Shown piece after piece: positions 35,468 through 42,782 of a stretch of 64,000 bases of DNA (the stretch's first letter is position 1; the number at the start of each line of letters is the position of its first letter). Below the pieces are notes generated by a model, which saw only the letters and a program-made list of their open reading frames with translations, was not told the origin of the DNA and made no database searches. The position numbers and the translations under genes are program-made. The stretch covers positions 1 through 64,000 of the forward strand of contig JADKKQ010000006.1 in the NCBI GenBank assembly GCA_016720425.1, written 5' to 3'. This stretch comes from Betaproteobacteria bacterium. Its GTDB lineage: Bacteria > Pseudomonadota > Gammaproteobacteria > Burkholderiales > Casimicrobiaceae.

Positions 35468-35535
35468 GAAGCGCCGCGCCGTCCGCCGCGGCCGGCGTGG
35501 CGAATGCGGGGGGTCGGCTCTCAGCTCGCAGCCTC

Positions 35536-37008
35536 TCAGGCCCAGGCGAAACCGAGCGCGCGCCACTCGGCCTGTTCCTTCGCCAGCAGGTGCGCGGTGA
35601 GCGGATGGGCCTTCAGCCAGCGGGCCGGCACCTGGAAGCCGACCCGCTTGCCGCGCTCGATGCGAAACCGCGGGGGGTCGATCGGCCGGCGGGCATGGTG
35701 GAACAGCACCGCGAGGCGCAACGCCAGGAGTTGCGCGCGAAAGACCGGGTCCCCCAGCGCCGTGGCCATCTTGGCGAGGCTGCCGCGGCAGCCCAGCACC
35801 AGCGTCGCGACTTCGCTCTGCTCTCCGGCGGCGAAGCCCGGCATGTCGGCGTTCTGCAGGACGTACGCGCCGTGCTTGTGGAACCCGGTGTGCGAGACCG
35901 AGAAGCCGGTCTCGTGCAGCAGCGCGGCCCAGGCGAGCCGTTGCGTCGCGGCGGGTTCCGGGTCGTCGACGGCCGCGGCGAAGATCGCCTGCGCCATCGC
36001 CGCGACGCGCCCCGCGTGCGCGCGATCGACGCGCCAGCGCGTCTGGAACTGATCGACGGTCGCGGTGCGGACGTCGCGCTGGATGCGCCGCCCCAGGAGG
36101 TCGTAGAGGACCCCCAGCCGCAGCGCACCGCCGACCGGATTGATGCGGTCGGCCTCGAGTTCCTCCATCGCGGCTGCCATCACGGCCAGGCCGCCTGCCA
36201 GCACCGGCGCCCGCTCCGGCTTCAAGGCGGGCATCGACAGGTGCCGGACGTGGCCGGCCGAGATCATCCGCCGGCGCAGGCGATCGAGGCCGCCGCGGGT
36301 GATCCCTGCCGGCGACATGCCGTTCTGCTCGAGGATCTCGGCCAGCGCCAGCGCCGTGCCCGACGACGCATAGGCGCTGGTCCAGTGACTGCGATCGAAA
36401 TCGCGGGCGATGGCTTCCACCTCGGCGCGGGCCACCGTGTCGGCTGCCGCGAACGCCGCCGCCGTCAGCCTGCCGTCGCCGAAGAAGCGCTGGGTCATGC
36501 CGACGCAGCCCATCTTCAGCGAGTCCATCCGCAGCGCCTCCATGCCCCGCCCGACGATGAACTCGGTGGAGCCGCCGCCGATGTCGATCACCAGTCGCGG
36601 CTCCGTCGACGACGGCAGCACGTGCGCGACGCCGAGATAGATGAGCCGCGCTTCCTCGTAGCCGGTGATGACGTCGATCGGAAACCCCAGCGTCCGCTCG
36701 GCCTGGGGCAGGAAGCTGGCCGCGTTCTTCGCCACCCGCAGCGTGTTCGTCGCCACGGCGCGCACCCCCGACGGATGGAGGCCGCGCAGGCGCTCGGCGA
36801 AGCGCGCGAGGCAGGCGAGCGCCGCGGCCCGCGCCTCGGGCCTGAGGTTGCCCCTGTCGTCGATGCCGGCGCCCAGGCGCAGCGTCTCGCGCCAGGTGTC
36901 CAGGCGGAACACCTGGTCGCCTTCGACGCGGCCGACTTCCAGCCGGAAGCTGTTGGAACCCATGTCGACGACGGCGAGCGTCGTCGCGGCGAGCGGCGTG
37001 GGCGGCAT
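35536..37008 (-). CDS. ppx: Ppx/GppA exopolyphosphatase
   Basis: A 490-aa member of the ASKHA-fold Ppx/GppA family. VVDMGSNSFRLEV (phosphate-1 loop), ATNTLRVAKN, the catalytic GYEEARLIYLG and the DIGGGSTEF phosphate-2 loop are all present. A C-terminal HD-like helical domain follows (ETGFSVSHTGFHKHGAYVL). ATG 37008 is used; the frame is open for 35 more codons upstream without family similarity. It would shorten polyphosphate made by the nearby Ppk, or hydrolyse pppGpp as GppA does. The gene diverges from ilvA over 103 nt; TGCTACGCT at 37019-37027 (minus strand) looks like an extended -10. Confidence 0.93.
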   Translation of the reverse strand: MPPTPLAATTLAVVDMGSNSFRLEVGRVEGDQVFRLDTWRETLRLGAGIDDRGNLRPEARAAALACLARFAERLRGLHPSGVRAVATNTLRVAKNAASFLPQAERTLGFPIDVITGYEEARLIYLGVAHVLPSSTEPRLVIDIGGGSTEFIVGRGMEALRMDSLKMGCVGMTQRFFGDGRLTAAAFAAADTVARAEVEAIARDFDRSHWTSAYASSGTALALAEILEQNGMSPAGITRGGLDRLRRRMISAGHVRHLSMPALKPERAPVLAGGLAVMAAAMEELEADRINPVGGALRLGVLYDLLGRRIQRDVRTATVDQFQTRWRVDRAHAGRVAAMAQAIFAAAVDDPEPAATQRLAWAALLHETGFSVSHTGFHKHGAYVLQNADMPGFAAGEQSEVATLVLGCRGSLAKMATALGDPVFRAQLLALRLAVLFHHARRPIDPPRFRIERGKRVGFQVPARWLKAHPLTAHLLAKEQAEWRALGFAWA

Positions 37009-37111
37009 GATGCAGGCGAGCGTAGCAGAAACCGGTTCGCCGGGGAGCGCGCCGCCCGGGTGCGGCTTTTCTGCTAACCTCACGGGTTGCCCTTCGGAAC
37101 GCCCCTTCCCC

Positions 37112-38626
37112 ATGCCCGTCGATTACCTGCAGAAGATCCTCACCGCCCGCGTCTACGACGTCGCGGTCGAAACGCCGCTCGAGCTCGCGCCCACGCTGTC
37201 GCGGCGGCTCGGCAACCGCGTGCTGCTCAAGCGCGAGGACCAGCAGCCGGTCTTCTCGTTCAAGCTGCGGGGCGCCTACAACAAGATGGCGCAGATGTCG
37301 GCCACCGAGCGCGGCCGCGGGGTCATCGCCGCCTCCGCCGGCAACCACGCGCAGGGCGTGGCGCTCGCGGCGCAGAAGCTCGGCTGCCGGGCGACGATCG
37401 TGATGCCGGTCACCACGCCGCAGATCAAGATCGCGGCGGTCGAGGCGCGCGGGGCGAAGGTCGTGCTGCACGGCGACTCCTACAGCGACGCCTACGCGCA
37501 CGCGCTCGCCCTGCAGAAGCAGTCCCGGGCGACGTTCGTCCATCCCTACGACGACCCCGACGTGATCGCCGGGCAGGGGACGATCGGGATGGAGATCCTG
37601 CGCCAGTGCCAGGCACCGATCGACGCGATCTTCGTCGCCGTCGGCGGCGGGGGGCTGATCAGCGGCATCGCCTCGTACGTGAAGCGCGTGCGTCCCGAGA
37701 TCAAGGTCATCGGCGTGCAGCCCGTCGATTCGGATGCCATGACCCAGTCGCTGCGCGCCGGCCGGCGGGTGAAGCTCGCGCACGTGGGCCTCTTCGCCGA
37801 CGGCGTCGCGGTCAAGCAGGTCGGCGCCGAGACCTTCCGCATCGCCCGGGAGCTGGTCGACGACATGATCCTGGTCGACACCGATGCCATCTGCGCGGCG
37901 CTGAAGGACGTGTTCGAGGACACCCGCTCGATCCTCGAGCCGGCCGGCGCGCTGGCGATCGCCGGCGTCAAGGCCTGGTGCGAGCGCCACCGGGTCGCCG
38001 AACGGACCTTCGTGGCCATCGCCTGCGGCGCGAACATGAACTTCGACCGGCTGCGCTTCGTTGCCGAGCGCGCCGAGCTCGGCGAGAAGCGCGAGGCGAT
38101 CCTCGCGGTCACGATTCCCGAGCGACCGGGAAGCTTCCGGGAGTTCTGTGCGCTGCTCGGCAAGCGCTCGGTCACCGAGTTCAACTACCGCTATGCCGAC
38201 GCCGACGTCGCCCACATCTTCGTCGGCGTCGAGGTCGGCAACGCCCGCGAGACCGCCGACCTGCTGCGCGAGTTCCGGCGCCGGGGGATCGAGGCCTTCG
38301 ACCTTTCCGACAACGAGATGGCGAAACTCCACGTCCGCCACCTGGTCGGCGGCCACGCGCCCGAGGCGAAGAACGAGATCCTCTTCCGCTTCGAGTTTCC
38401 GGAGCGACCCGGGGCGCTGATGCAGTTCCTCGGCAGCATGAGTCGCGGCTGGAACATCAGCCTGTTCCACTACCGGAACCACGGCGCCGACTACGGCCGG
38501 GTGCTGGTGGGCATGCAGGTGCCCCCGTCCGACAAGGCCGAGCTGCGGGCTTTCCTGGCCAAGTTGGGCTACGACCACGTCGACGAGACCCGCAACCCGG
38601 CGTACCGGATGTTCCTCGGCCGCTAG
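37112..38626 (+). CDS. ilvA: biosynthetic threonine ammonia-lyase
   Basis: A 504-aa PLP enzyme that deaminates threonine to 2-oxobutanoate, the first step to isoleucine. The PLP lysine is in FSFKLRGAYNKM, and the phosphate-binding Gly loop is VGGGGLISG. Two C-terminal ACT-like domains (about 330-410 and 425-504, with ERPGSF and ERPGAL) mark the allosteric biosynthetic form rather than the short catabolic TdcB. Feedback by isoleucine is expected. Upstream TGCTAACCT at 37072-37080 is a possible extended -10. Confidence 0.95.
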   Translation: MPVDYLQKILTARVYDVAVETPLELAPTLSRRLGNRVLLKREDQQPVFSFKLRGAYNKMAQMSATERGRGVIAASAGNHAQGVALAAQKLGCRATIVMPVTTPQIKIAAVEARGAKVVLHGDSYSDAYAHALALQKQSRATFVHPYDDPDVIAGQGTIGMEILRQCQAPIDAIFVAVGGGGLISGIASYVKRVRPEIKVIGVQPVDSDAMTQSLRAGRRVKLAHVGLFADGVAVKQVGAETFRIARELVDDMILVDTDAICAALKDVFEDTRSILEPAGALAIAGVKAWCERHRVAERTFVAIACGANMNFDRLRFVAERAELGEKREAILAVTIPERPGSFREFCALLGKRSVTEFNYRYADADVAHIFVGVEVGNARETADLLREFRRRGIEAFDLSDNEMAKLHVRHLVGGHAPEAKNEILFRFEFPERPGALMQFLGSMSRGWNISLFHYRNHGADYGRVLVGMQVPPSDKAELRAFLAKLGYDHVDETRNPAYRMFLGR

Positions 38627-38768
38627 CCGTCTGCCGCGGCCGCCCCAAGCGGCGCCCACGTCGGTCGCTCTGTGCCGTACAGCGTCGGTCCGGCGGCGGC
38701 GGCTGCCGATCGCCGGCAATGCTCCTTCATCCTGCGCGGTCCCCGGCAAATCTGCTATGAGACCGGGT

Positions 38769-38785
38769 TCGGCACGATTGTTGCT
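38769..38785 (+). promoter_or_regulatory. sigma-54 promoter of the pil-chp operon
   Basis: TCGGCACGATTGTTGCT matches YTGGCACGrnnnTTGCw at all but one base and has GG-N10-GC spacing. Transcription should start near 38796, 75 nt before the pilG start. Confidence 0.75.
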
Positions 38786-38870
38786 GTAGGCAACATCGCG
38801 CATGCCGTGGCACACTCGGCGCGGCGTGGACTTGTGGCGCACAATTCAGTGCGCCGAAGGGGAGGCGGGG

Positions 38871-39269
38871 TTGACCGAACAGAATTCCTTGTCGGGCGTA
38901 AAGGTGATGGTGATCGACGACTCGAACACCATCCGGCGCAGTGCCGAGATCTTCCTGCTGCAGGCGGGGTGCACGGTCATCCTCGCCGAGGACGGCTTCG
39001 ACGCGCTGTCCAAGATCACCGACCACCAGCCGGACCTCGTGTTCGTCGACATCATGATGCCGCGCCTCGACGGCTATCAGACCTGTGCGCTGATCAAGAA
39101 GAATGCGCGCTTCCACACGATGCCGGTGGTGATGCTGTCGTCGAAGGACGGTCTGTTCGACCGTGCGCGCGGCCGCATGGTCGGTTCCGACCAGTACCTG
39201 ACCAAGCCCTTCACCAAGGAGAGCCTGCTGAAGGCGGTGGCGAATCACGTCGCGCGCGGGGTGGCATGA
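38871..39269 (+). CDS. pilG: twitching-motility response regulator PilG
   Basis: A 132-aa single-domain receiver. The acidic pocket and phospho-acceptor are in VMVIDDSNTIRRS and VFVDIMMPRLDG, with Thr/Ser and Lys in MLSSKDG and LTKPFT. The TTG at 38871 is preferred because GGAG lies about 7 nt before it and the length then matches P. aeruginosa PilG (135 aa); an ATG at 38802 lies almost on the predicted transcription start. PilG acts with PilH downstream of the ChpA kinase to control type IV pilus extension. First gene of the cluster. Confidence 0.9.
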   Translation: MTEQNSLSGVKVMVIDDSNTIRRSAEIFLLQAGCTVILAEDGFDALSKITDHQPDLVFVDIMMPRLDGYQTCALIKKNARFHTMPVVMLSSKDGLFDRARGRMVGSDQYLTKPFTKESLLKAVANHVARGVA

Positions 39270-39351
39270 GACATCCTCTCTCCACCCGTGGCGGCCCGTT
39301 ATCGGCATGCGGTGGCGCTGGGTTTCGCCATCGAGCAACAGGCTGACCACG

Positions 39352-39717
39352 ATGACCATCAAGAAAATCCTGATCGTCGACGACTCGCCGACCGAACGCC
39401 ATGTCCTCAACGACATGCTGACCAAGGCCGGCTACGAGGTCGTCGCGAGCGACAACGGCGAAGACGCGATCCAGAAGGCGAAGCAGGTCCGGCCCGATCT
39501 CATCCTGATGGACGTCGTGATGCCGGGCCTGAACGGCTTCCAGGCGACCCGCGCGATCAGCCGCGACCCGGACACGCGCGCGATCCCCATCATCCTCTGC
39601 ACGTCGAAGAGCCAGGAGACCGACAAGATCTGGGGTATGCGGCAGGGTGCACGCGACTATGTCGTCAAGCCGGTCAGCCGCGACGAGCTGCTGAAGAAGA
39701 TCGCCGCGCTGCGCTGA
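39352..39717 (+). CDS. pilH: twitching-motility response regulator PilH
   Basis: A 121-aa receiver domain, the size of known PilH. Motifs: ILIVDDSPTERH, LILMDVVMPGLNGF, CTSKSQETDK and VVKPVSRDEL. It is probably the phosphate sink or retraction-side partner of PilG. Begins 82 nt after pilG and is followed by pilI at 81 nt. Confidence 0.92.
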   Translation: MTIKKILIVDDSPTERHVLNDMLTKAGYEVVASDNGEDAIQKAKQVRPDLILMDVVMPGLNGFQATRAISRDPDTRAIPIILCTSKSQETDKIWGMRQGARDYVVKPVSRDELLKKIAALR

Positions 39718-39798
39718 TCCGGACCGGCAACGCCCCTGCACCTGTCTCGCCGTAACCACGCGATCGCCGACGACCCCGGTTCACGCCCCCGACACCGC

Positions 39799-40332
39799 AT
39801 GGCACGCCCCGCAAAAATCGACCTTCGTGCGTTCCAGCAGGAACTCGCCACCCGCCTGTCGACCAAGACGGCGGCGCAGGTCGAGTCGTCGCGCCTGGGC
39901 CTGTCCTTCGGCGGGGAGAACTGGCTGGTGCGCCTGGCCGACGCCGGCGAAGTGCTCGCGGTGCCGCCGATCGCCGCGGTGCCGCTGACGCAGCCGTGGT
40001 TTCTCGGCATCGCCAACATCCGCGGCAACCTCCACGGCGTCGTCGACTTCGCCGCCTTTCGCGGCCTTCCGGCCGACGCGTCGACGAAGGGCCCGGGGGG
40101 GCAGGCACGCCTGGTGCTGTTCGGTGCGCGGGCCGGCGAACTGCGGGCAGGCGTCGTCGTGACCCGGGTGATCGGGCTGCGCAATCTCGCCGAGCTGGCC
40201 CCGGCCGCGCCCCGCGTCGATGCGCCGGGATGGTACGGCGAGCGGTGGATGGACGCCGACGGCATCGCCTGGCAGGAGATCGATCTGGCGCGGCTGGCGC
40301 GCGATCCGGCGTTCCTGCAGGTGGGCATCTGA
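39799..40332 (+). CDS. pilI: CheW-like adaptor PilI
   Basis: A 177-aa CheW-domain protein (PilI is 178 aa in P. aeruginosa). Hydrophobic CheW beta-barrel segments are visible, including PWFLGIANIRGNLHGVVDFAAFRGL. It couples the receptor PilJ to the ChpA kinase at the inner membrane pole. Confidence 0.9.
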   Translation: MARPAKIDLRAFQQELATRLSTKTAAQVESSRLGLSFGGENWLVRLADAGEVLAVPPIAAVPLTQPWFLGIANIRGNLHGVVDFAAFRGLPADASTKGPGGQARLVLFGARAGELRAGVVVTRVIGLRNLAELAPAAPRVDAPGWYGERWMDADGIAWQEIDLARLARDPAFLQVGI

Positions 40333-40383
40333 TGGCCCACAGGACGAATGGCGGGCCGACAAGTTACCCCGAAACAGGAGCAC

Positions 40384-40401
40384 GGCGTGCTGCGGCACGC
40401 C
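40384..40401 (+). promoter_or_regulatory. stem-loop just before the pilJ ribosome-binding site
   Basis: GGCGTGC-tgcg-GCACGCC is a perfect 7-bp stem that ends 3-4 nt before the GGAGG of pilJ. It could stabilise the downstream mRNA after cleavage or affect translation of pilJ. Confidence 0.4.
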
Positions 40402-40414
40402 TTCCGGAGGAAGC

Positions 40415-42622
40415 ATGGCGCTCAAACTGAAGTTCCCCGGAGTGTTCGGCGACCGCGGCGATGCCGCCGCGGCGACCGTCGAGCTCGACATGCCGACGAC
40501 GCAGGTGCGCGCCGCGTCCCCGGCCGGCTACGACCCGCTGGCGTCGGTGTCGATCATGGAGCAGTTGCGCACGTCAACGTCGGAGATCCGCCTGCCGAAC
40601 AAGCTGCCGCTGATCGGCCACCTGACCATACTGCAGCAGTTCCAGGTGCTCGGCGTGATGGCGCTGACCTTCCTGGTCTTCGCGGCGATCATGCTGTTCC
40701 TCGAGAGCCGCAATGCGGCGCAGGGCGCCGCGGCCGCGGCGACGGCGACCGAGATGCAGATGCTGTCGCAGCGACTCGCTCGCGGCGCCGCGCTCGCGGC
40801 GCAGGGGCAGGCGGCGGCGTTTCCGGCAGTCAAGGACAGCCGCGACCGCTTCAAGGCGGATCTCGACGCTCTGCAGAACGGCGGCACCGTGCGCGGCGTC
40901 GGCCTCGGCGTCACCGACGATCCGGCGACCTTCAAGGTGCTGCAGGACATCCAGGGCCGCTGGGAACGGGTCGACGCGAACGCCGGGCGCCTGCTCGACA
41001 ACCAGCAGAGCCTGACCGCGCTTGCCAAGGGACTCGAAGGCATCAACCAGGGCAACAACGGCATACTCGAACTGGCGCAGCGGGCGGCGCAGCAGGTCGG
41101 GCAGGGCGGAGGAAGCCTGCGCGAGATCGAGTACGCCAACCAGCTGGCGGTCCTGTCGCAACGCATCGCCAAGAACGCCAACACCCTGGCCTCGGCGGAC
41201 GAGATCGATCCCGAAGTCGCGGACCTGCTCGGCAAGGACGCCGCCACCGTGCGCGAGATCCTGAACGGCCTGCAGCGGGGCAGCGATGCGCTGCGCCTGT
41301 CGGCGCTGCGCAACGACGAGGCACGGGCGACGCTGGCCGAGCTGCAGAAACGCTTCGCGGCCTCCGAGGGCGGTGTCAACGCCATCCTGCAGAACATGAG
41401 CCGCCTCGTCGCCGCCAAGCAGGCGGCACGGGGCGTGAACGCCGAGTCGGAGGCGCTGCTCGCCGACACGACGCTGCTTGCGGCCGAGTACGAGGGCGGT
41501 GGCGGCACCGGCGCGTTCGCCCGCTGGGCGGCGGTGGCCTTCGCGCTGTTCGGCCTTGGCTGCCTCGTGCTGCTGGCCAAGGTCTTCCTCGACGACGCGC
41601 GCGTCCGCGCCTTCGAGAGCGAGCAGGAGAACAAGCGCAACCAGGAGGCGATTCTCCGTCTGCTGAACGAGATGGGCAATCTCGCCGACGGCGATCTCAC
41701 CGTCCAGGCCTCGGTGACCGAGGACGTGACCGGCGCCATCGCCGACTCCATCAACTTCACCATCGAGGAATTGCGCACGCTGGTCAAGGGCATCAACTCG
41801 GCGACCGACCAGGTGCTGCAGGCGACGCAGGACGCCCAGGCGATCTCGAATCGTCTCTTCGAGGCTTCCCAGCGCCAGAGCCGCGAGATCCAGCAGGCGT
41901 CGGCGTCGGTGCTGCAGATGGCGCAGTCGATCGACGAGGTGTCGCAGAGCGCGGTGCAGTCGGCCCGTGTGGCGCAGCAGTCGCTGGCGGCGGCGGAAGT
42001 GGGCGGGCAGGCGGTGCAGAACCAGATTTCCGGCATGCACGAGATCCGCAGCCAGATCCAGGACACGTCCAAGCGGATCAAGCGCCTCGGTGAGTCGTCG
42101 CTGGAAATCGGCGAGATCGTCGAGCTCATCTCCGACATCACCGAGCAGACCAACGTGCTGGCACTCAACGCGGCCATCCAGGCCGCTTCGGCCGGCGAGG
42201 CCGGACGCGGCTTCACCGTGGTGGCCGAGGAGGTCCAGCGGCTGGCCGAGCGTTCCGGCGAGGCGACCAAGCAGATCGAGGCGATCGTCAAGACCATCCA
42301 GTCCGACACCCAGGACGCCGTGGCCGCGATGGAGAAGTCCACCGTCGGCGTGGTCGAGGGCACCAAGCTCTCCGACGCGGCTGGCCAGGCCCTGGAAGAG
42401 ATCCGGCGGGTGTCCGGCGAGCTGGCGGCGCTGATCGGCGGCATCTCGGATCAGGCGCAGCGGCAGTCGGACTCGGTGTCCGACGTCACCCGCGGCATGC
42501 AGGGAATCCTGCAGATCACCGAGGAAACCACCGAGGGGACCAAGCAGACCAACGTGTCGATCGCGCAGCTGACGCGGCTGGCGGCGGACCTTCGCAGTTC
42601 GGTGGCCGGCTTCAAGGTCTGA
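40415..42622 (+). CDS. pilJ: methyl-accepting chemotaxis receptor PilJ
   Basis: A 735-aa inner-membrane receptor; PilJ of P. aeruginosa is 682 aa, so the N-terminus is longer. A cytoplasmic N-terminal segment of about 70 residues leads to membrane helix 1 (about 70-100), a helical PilJ-type sensor domain with two similar helical modules, helix 2 (about 366-395), HAMP, and the signalling coiled coil with the tip ITEQTNVLALNAAIQAA and EEVQRLAERS. GGAGG lies 5 nt before ATG 40415. No methyltransferase gene (pilK) follows, unlike P. aeruginosa. Confidence 0.93.
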   Translation: MALKLKFPGVFGDRGDAAAATVELDMPTTQVRAASPAGYDPLASVSIMEQLRTSTSEIRLPNKLPLIGHLTILQQFQVLGVMALTFLVFAAIMLFLESRNAAQGAAAAATATEMQMLSQRLARGAALAAQGQAAAFPAVKDSRDRFKADLDALQNGGTVRGVGLGVTDDPATFKVLQDIQGRWERVDANAGRLLDNQQSLTALAKGLEGINQGNNGILELAQRAAQQVGQGGGSLREIEYANQLAVLSQRIAKNANTLASADEIDPEVADLLGKDAATVREILNGLQRGSDALRLSALRNDEARATLAELQKRFAASEGGVNAILQNMSRLVAAKQAARGVNAESEALLADTTLLAAEYEGGGGTGAFARWAAVAFALFGLGCLVLLAKVFLDDARVRAFESEQENKRNQEAILRLLNEMGNLADGDLTVQASVTEDVTGAIADSINFTIEELRTLVKGINSATDQVLQATQDAQAISNRLFEASQRQSREIQQASASVLQMAQSIDEVSQSAVQSARVAQQSLAAAEVGGQAVQNQISGMHEIRSQIQDTSKRIKRLGESSLEIGEIVELISDITEQTNVLALNAAIQAASAGEAGRGFTVVAEEVQRLAERSGEATKQIEAIVKTIQSDTQDAVAAMEKSTVGVVEGTKLSDAAGQALEEIRRVSGELAALIGGISDQAQRQSDSVSDVTRGMQGILQITEETTEGTKQTNVSIAQLTRLAADLRSSVAGFKV

Positions 42623-42629
42623 GCCTGCG

Positions 42630-42782
42630 ATGACCGCCCCTCATGACGATCCGCGACGCGCTGCACCCACGCTGGGCGCCCCTCGTGCGGCGGCTGCGGC
42701 GGCCGTGAGCGCATCGACAACGGCCCGCCGGCCCGGTTCCGGCCAACCCGCGCTGCGTGCATTGAACAGGAGCGCCGCATAG
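42630..42782 (+). CDS. possible 50-aa small protein between pilJ and chpA
   Basis: This ORF begins 7 nt after the pilJ stop and its TAG shares one base with the GTG of chpA, so it fills the gap exactly. The product is Ala/Arg-rich (MTAPHDDPRRAAP...) and resembles no family I know. There is no clear Shine-Dalgarno, and open frames are common at this GC content. It may only serve to carry ribosomes to chpA, or be chance. Confidence 0.2.
   Translation: MTAPHDDPRRAAPTLGAPRAAAAAAVSASTTARRPGSGQPALRALNRSAA

Noticed and set aside
38815..38832. Second sigma-54 match, TGGCACACTCGGCGC
   Set aside because: The GG-N10-GC spacing fits but the -12 box is GCGC instead of TTGC; the site 40 nt upstream is far better.
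38802..38870. ATG start of PilG at 38802
   Set aside because: It lies at the predicted transcription start; the TTG at 38871 has a well-placed GGAGG-type site and gives the family length.
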